From assembly GCF_021026095.1 (NCBI RefSeq), contig NZ_JAJNCU010000008.1, positions 273,490 to 337,489 on the forward strand: a DNA stretch of 64,000 nt. Reading direction: 5' to 3'. The notes beneath the pieces were generated by a model. The model was not told the origin of the DNA, did not search any database, and saw nothing but the letters and a program-made list of their open reading frames with translations. Shown here one piece after another: positions 43,574-53,558 of this stretch (the first letter of the stretch is position 1; every line of letters starts with the position of its first letter). Origin of the DNA: Salinicoccus halitifaciens. Its GTDB lineage: Bacteria > Bacillota > Bacilli > Staphylococcales > Salinicoccaceae. Position numbers and translations under genes: made by a program.

Positions 43574-44587
43574 TTACTCCGTCTCTTCATCGGAATCTTT
43601 GATGAAGTTGACGATGAACCTTCCCCTGATCTGTCCTTTTAAAATCTCTTTCAAAGTATCAGGCAGTTCGTTCAAAGTGATTTCGGTCGCGATATCCCTC
43701 GAAAGCTTGGAAGGCTTCAAGTCCGTTGCGAGCCTGTCCCAGATTTTCTTCCTGCCTTCCATCGGGAATTTGACTGAATCCACTCCGATCCATTGGATGT
43801 TCCGTGAAATGAACGGCAGTACGGTCGTCTTGACTTCAACGCCCCCGACAAGGCCGCATGTCGCGACATATCCGCCATAATCCAGGCTGCTCAAAATGTA
43901 CTGCGTGGTTTTCCCGCCGATCGGATCGATTGCCGCAATCCACTGCCTTTTTCGGATCGGCTTATCTTCTTCGTCTGTCACTTCGTCACGGTGTATGACC
44001 CGCTTTGCACCGATGGATTTCAAATACTGCACTTCTTCCATATGGCCCGTGCTCGCCTCGACATGGTAGCCGATATCACTGAGCATATTCACTGAGATGC
44101 TGCCGACACCACCGCTCGCACCGGCGACCAGCACTTTCCCGTCATCGGGCCTGAGCCCGTTCTGTTCAAGTTTATCAATGGATAGTGCTGCGGTGAATCC
44201 CGCTGTACCGAGTATCATCGATTCCCTTAAGGTCAATCCCTGCGGTAAAGGTACGAGCCATTCGGATGGGATTTTCGCATACTCGCTGAACCCCCCGAAA
44301 TTGCGCGTACCGATATAATAACTGGTCGCCAGCACCTGATCTCCCGGCTGGAAGTCCTCGTTCACGGACTCCACGACTTCACCGGCGAGATCTATCCCCG
44401 GCACCATGGGGAACTTTTCTGCGAACTGGCCGTTCACGGCAATCATGGCATCCTTATAGTTCACACTCGAATAATGCACTTTGATCAGCACGTCCCCTGC
44501 AGTGAGCTGATCCGTCGTCAATGTCTGAATGGACATCTCCGGGTTGCCGTCCACCTTATCCACAACCAAAGCTTTAAAAGAACTCAT
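43574..44587 (-). CDS. YhdH/AcuI-family quinone or acrylyl-CoA oxidoreductase
   Basis: Zinc-free medium-chain reductase, 337 aa. HYSSVNYKDAM and VPGIDLAGEV near residues 40-75, NADPH site VAGASGGVGSISVNML near 155, and the PIGGKTTQYILSSL segment. This is the YhdH/YhfP group, whose known members reduce acrylyl-CoA or quinones with NADPH. It lies 33 bases upstream of tatC on the same strand. Substrate uncertain. Confidence 0.88.
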   Translation of the reverse strand: MSSFKALVVDKVDGNPEMSIQTLTTDQLTAGDVLIKVHYSSVNYKDAMIAVNGQFAEKFPMVPGIDLAGEVVESVNEDFQPGDQVLATSYYIGTRNFGGFSEYAKIPSEWLVPLPQGLTLRESMILGTAGFTAALSIDKLEQNGLRPDDGKVLVAGASGGVGSISVNMLSDIGYHVEASTGHMEEVQYLKSIGAKRVIHRDEVTDEEDKPIRKRQWIAAIDPIGGKTTQYILSSLDYGGYVATCGLVGGVEVKTTVLPFISRNIQWIGVDSVKFPMEGRKKIWDRLATDLKPSKLSRDIATEITLNELPDTLKEILKGQIRGRFIVNFIKDSDEETE

Positions 44588-44613
44588 AAAATCCCACCCC
44601 TTAAAAATTTTGC

Positions 44614-45045
44614 TTACTGCCCGCTTTCATCCGACACTTTTGTCTTTGCCATCAAATCATGCAGTGCCCGCTTGTCTTTACGGGTGATCATCATCACGCA
44701 GGACAGCAGTAAAAATAATCCAAACGTCACGCTGTAGACCACCAGTATGAACAACTCCCTTTTCAGCATCGTCTGCCACGATACATCGGCACCGTCCACC
44801 TCCGTGACCCTGATCCCCATCAGCCTCTTCCCTATCGTCCAGCCGTACCAGATGACCGGCAGGACAATCATATAAGCTGTGACGATCAGTATCATGAAAA
44901 TGTTGAATATGAAATTCGCTCCCGGATTAATGACAAATTCATAACCGGCAGTGAAGCTCAATATAAATACTATAGGCACACCAACTATCAGCCCGTCAAT
45001 GATGCGGGCAAAAAAACGCTGCCATAACTTCGCTGGAAAAATCAA
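44614..45045 (-). CDS. RDD-family membrane protein
   Basis: 143 aa, about three TM helices, named for Arg-Asp-Asp: the first helix begins RFFARIIDGLIVG (here Arg-Ile-Ile-Asp), followed by WYGWTIGKRLMGIRV, the family signature. TTG 45045 is chosen since GGAGGA abuts the in-frame TTG 45051 and sits 6-7 bases from 45045. Transporter or ion-antiporter roles have been proposed for RDD proteins; unknown here. Confidence 0.78.
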   Translation of the reverse strand: MIFPAKLWQRFFARIIDGLIVGVPIVFILSFTAGYEFVINPGANFIFNIFMILIVTAYMIVLPVIWYGWTIGKRLMGIRVTEVDGADVSWQTMLKRELFILVVYSVTFGLFLLLSCVMMITRKDKRALHDLMAKTKVSDESGQ

Positions 45046-45093
45046 ATCCAATCCTCCTGTATGTTGAGGTGCATCCTTTTATTATACATCAGA

Positions 45094-45843
45094 CTATTCC
45101 AGCTTTTCCATGTTCACACTTTTGATGCCGGTGATTTCAACAAGGTCACCTTCATCAAATGTCATGACGAATGAATCCTTTCCGCCGTATTCAGGATTCC
45201 CGACTGAATACCTTCCTGAATCATAGGCCTCTATCTGATGCACATATATATTGCCGGAGAGCTCCGTATCTTCAGTTGTGATCCTGTAGTCGCCGGCTTC
45301 GATATCATGCCCTGCGATATACATGCCGGGGGACAGCGCCCCTTCGAAAGGACCGTCCACAGGTGTGAAGACGAACGTTGTATCATTGGTGATTTCCATT
45401 TTGTCCCCTTCATCGATGTAGAGTAAAACTTCCGTCGGATAATCCCTGAAAGTGCTCTCCGTTCCCTCACTGGCCAGCACTTCTCCGGCGACATACCGCT
45501 CTTCTTCATCGTAGATGGACAAATAACCCGAGTATTCCCCGGTCGATGTAATGCTGTACCTGCCGGGCATGATGTCCTCGCCCACTACATGCTCCCCGGC
45601 AGAAATGCTCGTCTCTTCCCCCTCTCCGTAGAGATGAGTGTAGTCGATCGGCGCGTACAATGGATTCGCCTCTGTATCTCCCCGGGCTTCTGCAGATTCC
45701 TCCGCCTCTTCGGAGACCGCTTCATCACCTGCCAGATAACTGTTGATTTCATCTGCAAGCTGATCAAAAGGGTTTGTGCATGCCGCCAATACAACAGTGC
45801 TGAGAACCATGACTGATGCGAGCTTCAACTTTTTAGTTTTCAT
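45094..45843 (-). CDS. Lipoprotein with two internal repeat domains
   Basis: Surface lipoprotein, 249 aa. Lipobox LAAC with Cys22, an acidic linker to about 75, then two related beta-rich repeats of about 80 residues. The first contains VVGEDIMPGRYSITSTGEYSGYLSIYDEE, the second IAGHDIEAGDYRITTEDTELSGNIYVHQ, and each ends in a GDKMEIT / GDLVEIT segment. Function unknown. ATG 45843 has GGTG six bases before it. Confidence 0.8.
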   Translation of the reverse strand: MKTKKLKLASVMVLSTVVLAACTNPFDQLADEINSYLAGDEAVSEEAEESAEARGDTEANPLYAPIDYTHLYGEGEETSISAGEHVVGEDIMPGRYSITSTGEYSGYLSIYDEEERYVAGEVLASEGTESTFRDYPTEVLLYIDEGDKMEITNDTTFVFTPVDGPFEGALSPGMYIAGHDIEAGDYRITTEDTELSGNIYVHQIEAYDSGRYSVGNPEYGGKDSFVMTFDEGDLVEITGIKSVNMEKLE

Positions 45844-45922
45844 GTCCATCACCATTCATATTATTTGTTATCCCGGCAGGACCGAGGTTCATTCTGCCTG
45901 AAGTTCATCCGTATTAAGACTC

Positions 45923-45952
45923 ATTATATAATAAAACCATAAGAACTGTCGA
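45923..45952 (-). promoter_or_regulatory. Sigma-A promoter of the repeat lipoprotein
   Basis: Minus-strand TCGACA (45947-45952), 18 bases, TATAAT (45923-45928). Confidence 0.5.
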
Positions 45953-45996
45953 AAAGTGGGACGAACTTTTTCTAATGTGCGGAAAAAGGCATAAAA

Positions 45997-46026
45997 AAAC
46001 ACACCATACAAAAGTATGGTGTGTTT
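45997..46026 (-). terminator. Terminator after gcvPB
   Basis: AAACACACCATAC with perfect complement (45997-46009, 46014-46026), AAAA loop, T-run on the minus strand. Confidence 0.85.
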
Positions 46027-46035
46027 CTGTAAGTT

Positions 46036-47499
46036 TTACGCCTCAGCTTCCCAGCGAAGTTTAGGCTTACGTGAAGCTGTTGCTTCATCAAGACGTTTAA
46101 CAGTCGTTTTGTGTGGTGCACTGTGGATGACATCCTGATTATTTTCTGTTTCATCAGCAATCTGTTTCATAGTCGCGATGAAGTGATCAAGCGTTTCTTT
46201 AGATTCAGTCTCAGTAGGCTCGATCATAAGCGCTTCTTCCACGATTAATGGGAAGTAAACGGTTGGCGGGTGAATATCGAAGTCCATCAGACGTTTTGCG
46301 ATATCCAGCGTCTTCACGCCTTGTTTCTTCTGTCTGTTGCCTGAAAGTACGAATTCGTGCTTACAGTGCTGAGTGAACGGAAGATCATACGAGTCTTCAA
46401 GGCTGCGCATGAGGTAGTTCGCGTTGAGTACAGCACCTTCACTGACTTTCTTGACGCCTTCTGCACCCAAAGTACGGATGTACGTGTACGCACGTACGTT
46501 GATGCCGAAGTTACCGTAGTAATTCTTGACCATACCGATGGAATCAGGCAGATCGTAATCGAAGTCGTATTCGCCGTCTTTTTCTGTAACGACCGGCTTA
46601 GGAAGGAATTTCTTCAGCTCATCAGTTACGCCGATTGGACCGGATCCCGGGCCACCGCCGCCGTGAGGGCCTGTGAAAGTCTTGTGCAGGTTAAGGTGAA
46701 CTGCATCGAAGCCCATGTCACCAGGACGTGCGTAACCCATGATTGCGTTCAGGTTTGCACCGTCATAGTACATCTTACCGCCCGCTTCGTGGACGATTTC
46801 AGACATTTCAAGGATTTCAGTTTCAAACAGACCCAATGTGTTCGGGTTTGTCAGCATGAGTGCTGCAGTGTTTTCGTTGACCACTTTCTTCAAGTCTTCA
46901 ACGTCGACAAGGCCTTTTTCGTTTGATTTAACTTCAACGACTTTAAAGCCTGCAACCGCTGCTGATGACGGGTTTGTACCGTGTGCGGAGTCAGGTACGA
47001 TGACTTCGTTACGGTGTGATTCGCCATTCGCTTCATGGAATGCTTTGAAGATCATCAGTGCAGTCCACTCACCCTGCGAACCGGCAGCCGGCTGCAAAGT
47101 GATTTCGTCCATGCCTGTGATTTCCTCAAGGTGTACCTGCAGGTCATACATCAGCTCAAGAGCACCCTGAACAGTCTTAGGATCCTGGTAAGGATGGATG
47201 TGGCTGAATCCAGGCAGTCTAACAACATCTTCGTTGATTACCGGGTTGTACTTCATAGTACATGAGCCCAGCGGGTAGAAACCTGACAGGATACCGAAGT
47301 TACGGTTGGATAATCCTGTATAGTGACGCATCAGTTCAAGCTCATCCACCTCAGGGAGGTTCGCCTGTTCCTTACGTACATACGCGCTGTCGAGCTCCTC
47401 TTCCAGATTCACTTCAGGAACATCAAGTGCAGGCAGGTTGTAACCGTTTCTGCCTTCTTTACTGCGCTCAAAAATTAATGGAAAGTTTTCATTAGCCAT
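46036..47499 (-). CDS. gcvPB: Glycine dehydrogenase (aminomethyl-transferring) subunit 2
   Basis: C-terminal half of the split P-protein of the glycine cleavage system, 487 aa, a PLP enzyme decarboxylating glycine onto lipoyl-GcvH. PLP Lys in [21 protein letters not shown] (about residue 274). It overlaps gcvPA by 8 bases; ATG 47499 has GGGGG upstream. The cytoplasmic partner proteins GcvH and GcvT are not in the window. Confidence 0.95.
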   Translation of the reverse strand: MANENFPLIFERSKEGRNGYNLPALDVPEVNLEEELDSAYVRKEQANLPEVDELELMRHYTGLSNRNFGILSGFYPLGSCTMKYNPVINEDVVRLPGFSHIHPYQDPKTVQGALELMYDLQVHLEEITGMDEITLQPAAGSQGEWTALMIFKAFHEANGESHRNEVIVPDSAHGTNPSSAAVAGFKVVEVKSNEKGLVDVEDLKKVVNENTAALMLTNPNTLGLFETEILEMSEIVHEAGGKMYYDGANLNAIMGYARPGDMGFDAVHLNLHKTFTGPHGGGGPGSGPIGVTDELKKFLPKPVVTEKDGEYDFDYDLPDSIGMVKNYYGNFGINVRAYTYIRTLGAEGVKKVSEGAVLNANYLMRSLEDSYDLPFTQHCKHEFVLSGNRQKKQGVKTLDIAKRLMDFDIHPPTVYFPLIVEEALMIEPTETESKETLDHFIATMKQIADETENNQDVIHSAPHKTTVKRLDEATASRKPKLRWEAEA

Positions 47500-48844
47500 T
47501 ATTGATAGCCCCCATTTCTTTTACAAATGCATCGATCTCTTCTTTGGAACGGATCTCAGTAGTAGCGATCAACATATGGTTTTCGAATTCAGGATATACG
47601 CGGCCCAGGTCGAATCCGCCGATGAATCCTTTTTCAAATAACTTCTCATTAACCTCTGATACCGGTTTTGAAAGCTTGACTACGATCTCGTTGAAGAATG
47701 ATCCTTCGAATGCAGCCGGGATGTTTGCTTCTTCCAGCTGGCTTCTTGTATACCTTGCTTTCTGCATGTTTAATTCGGACATTTCCTTCACACCGTTTTT
47801 ACCGAGTGCACTCATTGCAGCCGAGCTTGCCACTGCGTTCAATGCCTGGTTGGATGTGATGTTGGATGTCGCTTTTTCACGTCTGATGTGCTGCTCTCTC
47901 GTCTGAAGTACGAGCACAAATCCGCGCTGACCATTCTCATCAGTCGTTTCACCGACGAAACGGCCCGGCACTTTACGCATCAGTTTTTGAGTTGTTGCGA
48001 AGTAACCACAGTGTGGTCCGCCGAACTGTGCTGGGATACCAAATACTTGCGTATCACCGACAACGATGTCCGCACCGAATTCACCCGGAGGCGTCAAGTA
48101 GCCAAGTGCAAGCGGGTTGCTTGAAACGACCATCATAGCCTTAGGCTGCTGATCAAGAATTTCTCTTATTTTTTCAAGTGGTTCGATCTGACCGAGGAAG
48201 TTAGGGTATTGGACGATGAATGCAGCTACATCTTCATCCAGTTCTTTCTCAAGCTGGTCAAGGTCTGTCTTACCATCTTTAAGTCCGATTTCAACAACTT
48301 CAACACCTTTACCAACTGAAGCTGTCTTTACAAGCTGACGGGATTCAGGATGAACAGCTGCTGAGATGAGGATTTTGTTCTTTTTCGTATGTCCAACACT
48401 CAGGTTCATCGATTCCACTACAGCTGTACCGCCATCATATAGTGACGAGTTTACAACAGGCATACCTGTAATCTCAGAAATCATCGTTTGGAATTCGAAC
48501 ATCGCCTGCAGTTCACCTTGCGTCATTTCCGGCTGATATGGCGTATATGAAGTATAGAACTCCTGCCTTGAAATGACATGGTCAACCACTGACGGGATGA
48601 AGTGATCATAAACGCCCGCACCCAGGAATGAAGTATAATCCAGGGTATTGGCATTTTTTGCCGCCATTTGAGTGAGTTCACGCTTCAGTTCGTACTCACT
48701 CTTAGGTTTTTTAAGATTTAATTCTCTGTCCAGTCTCACTTTTTCCGGAATATCGGAAAAAAGCTCGTCTGTGGATTTCACACCGATTTTTTCAAGCATT
48801 TCTGCTTTATCAGTTTCAGTAACTGGTAAATAACGAAAATCCAT
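47492..48844 (-). CDS. gcvPA: Glycine dehydrogenase (aminomethyl-transferring) subunit 1
   Basis: N-terminal half of the split P-protein, 450 aa. It begins [21 protein letters not shown], with [16 protein letters not shown] and the [20 protein letters not shown] region. ATG 48844 after AAGGAGG is preferred over the upstream in-frame start. gcvT normally precedes it in Bacillus and Staphylococcus; here only a promoter region lies upstream. No glycine riboswitch was found. Confidence 0.95.
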   Translation of the reverse strand: MDFRYLPVTETDKAEMLEKIGVKSTDELFSDIPEKVRLDRELNLKKPKSEYELKRELTQMAAKNANTLDYTSFLGAGVYDHFIPSVVDHVISRQEFYTSYTPYQPEMTQGELQAMFEFQTMISEITGMPVVNSSLYDGGTAVVESMNLSVGHTKKNKILISAAVHPESRQLVKTASVGKGVEVVEIGLKDGKTDLDQLEKELDEDVAAFIVQYPNFLGQIEPLEKIREILDQQPKAMMVVSSNPLALGYLTPPGEFGADIVVGDTQVFGIPAQFGGPHCGYFATTQKLMRKVPGRFVGETTDENGQRGFVLVLQTREQHIRREKATSNITSNQALNAVASSAAMSALGKNGVKEMSELNMQKARYTRSQLEEANIPAAFEGSFFNEIVVKLSKPVSEVNEKLFEKGFIGGFDLGRVYPEFENHMLIATTEIRSKEEIDAFVKEMGAINNG

Positions 48845-48915
48845 TAAAATTTCCTCCTTATTTATCATACGATAATATAATTTCTGAGTTGATCAGTTTA
48901 TGCCATACCGTAACC

Positions 48916-48944
48916 ATTATAAAGGATATTGAAGAGATTAACAA
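48916..48944 (-). promoter_or_regulatory. gcvPA promoter
   Basis: Minus-strand TTGTTA (48939-48944), 17 bases, TATAAT (48916-48921), giving a leader of about 65 bases without recognisable riboswitch. Confidence 0.65.
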
Positions 48945-49080
48945 TTTTTTCACAATAAAAGTACGATATATTTGAACGAATTTATAATTCCGCCATAAAT
49001 TGAGCCGGAATGCGGTCCTGCAGGTGAAATATGTATCTTCTCCAATGTCTTTTCTCTACATTTCCGTAACAAAAATCCGT

Positions 49081-49767
49081 TCATTCCATTTCCGGGAAAA
49101 CGAATCCTCTTTCTTTTTTAAGCATACTCTCAATTTCACTGAGAACCGTTTCCACGTCCCGGGGATCCGAAACTTCATATTTGTCGATATCCAGATGATA
49201 TACAGGAGATATTTCCTTCTTTTCGTATTCCTTTATGAATTCATTTTCATAAATATCATACAGCTCACGGTAGTATTCGGCGAGACCCGGATCCCTTTCA
49301 ACCTGCTCGTAAGGCCTCCCCCGCTTCTTGATCCTCCGCATCGCTTCATCGAATGAACCGTGGACGAAGACGAGCAGATCCGGCGACTTTTTGAAAACGA
49401 TCTGCTGCTCATACAAATCATGCAGTTCCTGCATCATATTTTCATGGAGTTCCAGATAAGTCATGTACTCCGCTTCATCCATGGAGCCGTTATCGTACTG
49501 GAGCCTTGCGAACACCATGGCATCTTCATAGATTGAACGATCCAATACAGTATTCGGATGTTTCAAGGCATTCTTCAGCGCCTTGAACCTGTGGTTCAGG
49601 AAATACACCTGCAGGTGGAAACTGTACCTTTTCGGGTCTTCATAAAATTTCGGGAGGAACGGGTTTCCCTCCACTTTCTCTATCAATAACTCGGTGCCGA
49701 AATGGCGGGCGATCACACCGCCCCAAGCCGTCTTCCCCGCACCGATCGTACCTGCCATCGTTATCAA
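49081..49767 (-). CDS. Deoxynucleoside kinase
   Basis: Salvage kinase of the dCK/dGK family, 228 aa from TTG 49767. P-loop AGTIGAGKTA, DRSIYEDAMVFA (the Asp-Arg-Ser motif), and the lid region RRIKKRGRPYEQ. GGGGGA 6 bases before the TTG supports this start; ATG 49815 is an alternative that adds 16 residues and cannot be excluded. The promoter is TTACAT, 16 bases, TATAAT at 49842-49869. Staphylococci usually have two such genes side by side; one is seen here. Confidence 0.85.
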   Translation of the reverse strand: MITMAGTIGAGKTAWGGVIARHFGTELLIEKVEGNPFLPKFYEDPKRYSFHLQVYFLNHRFKALKNALKHPNTVLDRSIYEDAMVFARLQYDNGSMDEAEYMTYLELHENMMQELHDLYEQQIVFKKSPDLLVFVHGSFDEAMRRIKKRGRPYEQVERDPGLAEYYRELYDIYENEFIKEYEKKEISPVYHLDIDKYEVSDPRDVETVLSEIESMLKKERGFVFPEME

Positions 49768-49841
49768 ATTACTTCCCCCTATATCATGTTGATGCAATGG
49801 GTGATGAATGCGCATGATTTTTATTCACCCGGAGTTTCTTC

Positions 49842-49869
49842 ATTATACCTTTTTCAAACAAGTATGTAA
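49842..49869 (-). promoter_or_regulatory. Promoter of the deoxynucleoside kinase gene
   Basis: Minus-strand TTACAT (49864-49869), 16-base spacer, TATAAT (49842-49847); start expected near 49835. Confidence 0.5.
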
Positions 49870-49976
49870 TACTGCATTTATTCATAGTGTTCCAATATGA
49901 TATTATATAAGGCAGATGGTTTGGACAAATCCGGTTGCATCTATGACATTTCAAAATTACGGAAACGGGTGGTTAT

Positions 49977-51398
49977 ATGTTCAATGGAGAAGAGAGAATA
50001 ATATTAGCGTTCATAGTTTTAATATACTTTTCCTTTATGTTCATGGTGACATTATACATAAACAAGAAAACGAAAACATATGAGGATTACAATGTCGCAG
50101 GGAGGTCCGTATCGATTTTTCCCATCATTTTGACCTTTGCCGCCACAGGGGTCAGCGGCACCACGTTATTGGGCTACATGGAATATGGCTACAGCCTCGG
50201 GATGGGGCAGCAGTGGATACATATCACCATGTTTTTATGTGTAATCATTTTTGCAGCATTTTTACTTAAGCGGATCAGGAGTCTCGGTGAAAAACATAAA
50301 ATGGTCACCATAGGAGACTATACTGCCTTACGTTACGGGGAAAAAGCCCGCATACCGACCGTCATCAGCATAGTATTTGCTTATTGTGCAATGAGCGGCA
50401 TGCAATTCGTGGCCATTGCCACCATACTGAATGTGACACTTGGCGTGAATTTCACCCTCGGGATTTTTATCGGCTGGGTCTTCCTGACACTTAAAACATA
50501 TTTCGGCGGATTGAAGACCGTCATCTGGCAAGATGTCATCCATGGCATGATGCTGATACTGGGCGTCATTCTGTTATTTGCAGCAGTGCTGATTTCTGCA
50601 GGGGGCTGGGGGCCGGCATCAGAATACGCGTCCTCCCTCGGCCAGGAGAATATGCTCAGCGTGATGAATATTACACCCGGGGAAATACTTGTATATCTTT
50701 TGACGCTGGCTGTCTTTCAATTCGTCAGACAGGATCTCTGGCAGCGTGTCTGGGCGGCTGAAAACAGCAGGACGGCCGGGAGCGGATATTTGATTTCCAT
50801 GATGGTCGCAGTTCCCATCGGCGTCATTACTGTCGCCATTGGCGTACTCGGCCGGTATGGGCTGCGGCTCGAGGAAATCAATCCTGTCTTCATTTATTAT
50901 GGAGTAGTTAATGATGTCTTTCCTTTTGCCCTCGTGCTCATGATGATCATTGCCCTGCTCGCCGCCGTAATCTCGAGTGCCGACTCCTTTATTCTCGCAG
51001 GGGCGTCCTCGATCGTAAATGATATCATCAGGCCGAATGCTTCGCATTATGATAATCAGAAGATGCTCCTGTGGAGCAGGCTTTCCGTCTTGATCATTTC
51101 TGCTGCGGGCCTTGTGCTGGCTTTGACGATACCCGGACTCGTCAACCTGATGGTGACCGGCACCGCAATGACAGTTTCAGGCTTGCTGGCTCCGATTGTC
51201 TTCGGGTTATTTTGGAAAAAAGTCACAAATACCGCAGGCATCACTTCCATGTGGGCCGGCCTCATCATCGCCGTCTTTTGGCAGATTGCGGGCCACCCTT
51301 TTGGACTGCACCCCATTTTCATCGGCTTGCCGGTGTCCACGGCCGTGCTTTTCACAGTGACGATTCTCGCACCTAAAAGAGTTTCAGCCAGGGCATGA
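49977..51398 (+). CDS. Sodium:solute symporter family protein
   Basis: SSS-family carrier, 473 aa, about 13 TM helices. YEDYNVAGRSVSIFPIILTFAATGVSGTTLLGY covers the first helices and the sodium-site region. The unwound TM8-type segment is AAVISSADSFILAGASSIVNDI, with Ser-Ala-Asp at the expected sodium site. Substrate (proline, pantothenate, other) not decidable. The ribosome site is weak (GGGTGG). Confidence 0.9.
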   Translation: MFNGEERIILAFIVLIYFSFMFMVTLYINKKTKTYEDYNVAGRSVSIFPIILTFAATGVSGTTLLGYMEYGYSLGMGQQWIHITMFLCVIIFAAFLLKRIRSLGEKHKMVTIGDYTALRYGEKARIPTVISIVFAYCAMSGMQFVAIATILNVTLGVNFTLGIFIGWVFLTLKTYFGGLKTVIWQDVIHGMMLILGVILLFAAVLISAGGWGPASEYASSLGQENMLSVMNITPGEILVYLLTLAVFQFVRQDLWQRVWAAENSRTAGSGYLISMMVAVPIGVITVAIGVLGRYGLRLEEINPVFIYYGVVNDVFPFALVLMMIIALLAAVISSADSFILAGASSIVNDIIRPNASHYDNQKMLLWSRLSVLIISAAGLVLALTIPGLVNLMVTGTAMTVSGLLAPIVFGLFWKKVTNTAGITSMWAGLIIAVFWQIAGHPFGLHPIFIGLPVSTAVLFTVTILAPKRVSARA

Positions 51399-51402
51399 AT
51401 AA

Positions 51403-51442
51403 AAGACGCCTGCAGAAGCAATTTTGCTTCTGCAGGCGTCTT
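51403..51442. terminator. Bidirectional terminator symporter/glmS
   Basis: Eighteen-bp perfect stem (51403-51420, 51425-51442) with ATTT loop between convergent genes. Confidence 0.92.
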
Positions 51443-51458
51443 CATCATTATAAAACAG

Positions 51459-53261
51459 TTACTCCACCGTCACCGACTTCGCAAGGTTCCTCGGCTTATC
51501 GACATCATTGCCGCGGTGCAGTGCCGCGTAGTATGAGATGAACTGGTAGACGACCACTGAAACGAGCGGCGTCAGCATGCTGTGTACGTTCGGGAGGACG
51601 TACGCATCGTTTTCGCTCTCAAGACCTTCCATAGCAATGGTGCAGACGTTGGCGCCGCGTGCCTGCACTTCCTGGGCGTTGCCCCGGATGTTCAGATTCA
51701 CCTTCTCCTGTGTAGCGAGCGCGAATACCGGCGTGCCCTCCTCTATCAGGGCAATCGTGCCGTGCTTCAATTCTCCCCCGGCGAAGCCTTCCGCCTGGAT
51801 GTAGGAGATTTCCTTCAATTTGAGCGCACCTTCCAGTCCGACATAATGGTCCATTGCCCTGCCGATGAAGAATGCATTCCTTGTCGTTTCCAGATATTCA
51901 TGGACGATTCCCTCGATCGTCTCCGCATCATCGATCACGGTCGTGATCGCCGTCGTCACTTTTGCAAGCTCCTCCGTGAGGTTGATGCCGGTCTCCCTGC
52001 CAAGTGCACGTGCGGCAACCTGTGCGAGTATCGCCAGCACCGCTATCTGTGCCGTATATGCTTTCGTCGAGGCGACGGCGATTTCCGGTCCTGCATGGAG
52101 TATCAGCGTCTGATCCGCTTCACGCGACAGCGTCGAGCCGGGCACATTGGTCACGGTCAGCGTCTTATGCCCGAGCCGCTTCACCTCGACGAGCACGGCC
52201 CTGCTGTCCGCCGTCTCACCGGACTGCGAGATGAATACGAATAAAGGACGCTTTGAGAGCAGCGGGGTGTTATAGACGAATTCCGAGGCGACATGCACTT
52301 CAGTCGGGATGCCCGCCCATTTCTCGAAATACTCTTTGCCGATGAGTCCTGCATGATAACTCGTGCCTGCTGCAATGATATATACGCGGTCGGCATCATT
52401 GATCTGGTCCATGATTTCAGTGTCGATGCTCAGCTCGCCATTTTCATCCTGGTATTCCTGGATGATTTTTCGCATCGCGGCCGGCTGGTCATTGATCTCT
52501 TTCAGCATATAATGCTCATATGTGCCTTTCTCCGTATCGCTCTCATCGATTTCTGCGATATAGGATTCCCTTTCAATCGTATTGCCGTCCCGGTCTTTGA
52601 TCGTGATTCCGTCGCGTTTCAGCAGGACGAGCTCACCGTCCATCAGTTCAACGAACTCATCAGTCAGGTGCAGCATCGCCATCGCATCCGATGTGATGAC
52701 ATTGAAGCCCTCACCCTTCCCGAGCAGCAGCGGGGATTTATTCTTGGCGACATAGATCACATCTTCTTCATCTTTATCGAGGAGTCCGAGTGCATATGAG
52801 CCGTGCAGTATATCAAGTGCTGCCTTGAAGGCCTCTTCAGTCGTCCTGCCCTCTTTTGCAAGCGCGGAGATGAGCTCCACGATGATTTCCGTGTCCGTGC
52901 TCGATACAAACTCCGTTTCAGGCAGATATTCCTGTTTGATCTGCTCGTAATTTTCGATGACGCCGTTATGCACAAGCGTAAACCTGCCGTCCGCACTCTG
53001 ATGCGGATGTGCATTGGTCACACTCGGCTCGCCGTGCGTTGCCCAGCGTGTATGGCCGATGCCGGTCGCTGCCTGGAAATCCGGATCCACTTTCTCCCTT
53101 AAATCCTTGATGCGTCCCGCTTCCTTGAATATTTTCAGCTCTTCCCCGTTGCGTACACTGATGCCCGCAGAGTCATAGCCGCGGTATTCCAGTTTTTCCA
53201 AACCTTTCAGTAATATCTCTTTGACATCTTCTTCTCCGATGTATCCGACAATTCCGCACAT
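51459..53261 (-). CDS. glmS: Glutamine-fructose-6-phosphate aminotransferase (isomerizing)
   Basis: Makes glucosamine 6-phosphate from fructose 6-phosphate and glutamine, the entry to peptidoglycan amino sugars; 600 aa. The mature N-terminus is Cys2 (MCGIVGYIG), the glutaminase nucleophile, with [10 protein letters not shown] and GHTRWATHG. Two SIS domains follow (about 285-415 and 455-590), ending [15 protein letters not shown] 53261 is fixed by Cys2. It is preceded by a glmS ribozyme. The distance to glmM is unusually filled with amidase modules. Confidence 0.96.
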   Translation of the reverse strand: MCGIVGYIGEEDVKEILLKGLEKLEYRGYDSAGISVRNGEELKIFKEAGRIKDLREKVDPDFQAATGIGHTRWATHGEPSVTNAHPHQSADGRFTLVHNGVIENYEQIKQEYLPETEFVSSTDTEIIVELISALAKEGRTTEEAFKAALDILHGSYALGLLDKDEEDVIYVAKNKSPLLLGKGEGFNVITSDAMAMLHLTDEFVELMDGELVLLKRDGITIKDRDGNTIERESYIAEIDESDTEKGTYEHYMLKEINDQPAAMRKIIQEYQDENGELSIDTEIMDQINDADRVYIIAAGTSYHAGLIGKEYFEKWAGIPTEVHVASEFVYNTPLLSKRPLFVFISQSGETADSRAVLVEVKRLGHKTLTVTNVPGSTLSREADQTLILHAGPEIAVASTKAYTAQIAVLAILAQVAARALGRETGINLTEELAKVTTAITTVIDDAETIEGIVHEYLETTRNAFFIGRAMDHYVGLEGALKLKEISYIQAEGFAGGELKHGTIALIEEGTPVFALATQEKVNLNIRGNAQEVQARGANVCTIAMEGLESENDAYVLPNVHSMLTPLVSVVVYQFISYYAALHRGNDVDKPRNLAKSVTVE

Positions 53262-53284
53262 AAAGTATTTGCTCCTTTTCATGA

Positions 53285-53424
53285 CAAATGTTGACCGGTG
53301 CTCTGTCCCCGCAATCGCTTGCGGGCTTTAACATCCGGTTTGACGAACACTTCAGTGTCCGGGACAGTATCCGCCGATCATCGATGACTGTCCTCCTCGT
53401 CAGCAGCATTGCTGCCCAGGCGCT
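53285..53424 (-). ncRNA. glmS ribozyme/riboswitch
   Basis: Self-cleaving RNA in the glmS leader, activated by glucosamine 6-phosphate. Minus-strand sequence from 53424 shows AGCGCC (cleavage between A at 53424 and G at 53423). It continues with TGACGAGGAGGACAG and the conserved CGGCGGATACTGTCC. Later come GCCCGCAAGC and CACCGGTCAACATTTGTCATGA, matching the core helices P1-P2.1 and P3-P4. The 3' limit is approximate. Confidence 0.9.
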
Positions 53425-53470
53425 ATTCCGATTTTTTTCTGACTGCCCTCCTAAAAACTGTGTCGTTAAA

Positions 53471-53499
53471 ATTGTAATTTATTTACGCTTCTGTTTCAA
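53471..53499 (-). promoter_or_regulatory. glmS promoter
   Basis: Minus-strand TTGAAA (53494-53499), 17 bases, TACAAT (53471-53476), placing the start about 40 bases upstream of the ribozyme cleavage site. Confidence 0.65.
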
Positions 53500-53516
53500 C
53501 GCTTTTTCCTTTTATT

Positions 53517-53548
53517 TCAAAAAAACGGCAACCATATTCAGGTTGCCG
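53517..53548 (-). terminator. Terminator after amidase module 1
   Basis: CGGCAACC / GGTTGCCG stem (53526-53533, 53541-53548) followed by seven T residues on the minus strand. Confidence 0.85.
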
Positions 53549-53558
53549 CCTTCCGTCC

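Noticed and set aside
48845..49080. Glycine riboswitch before gcvPA
   Set aside because: No conserved glycine aptamer core was seen; a sigma-A promoter with a leader of only about 65 bases occupies the position.
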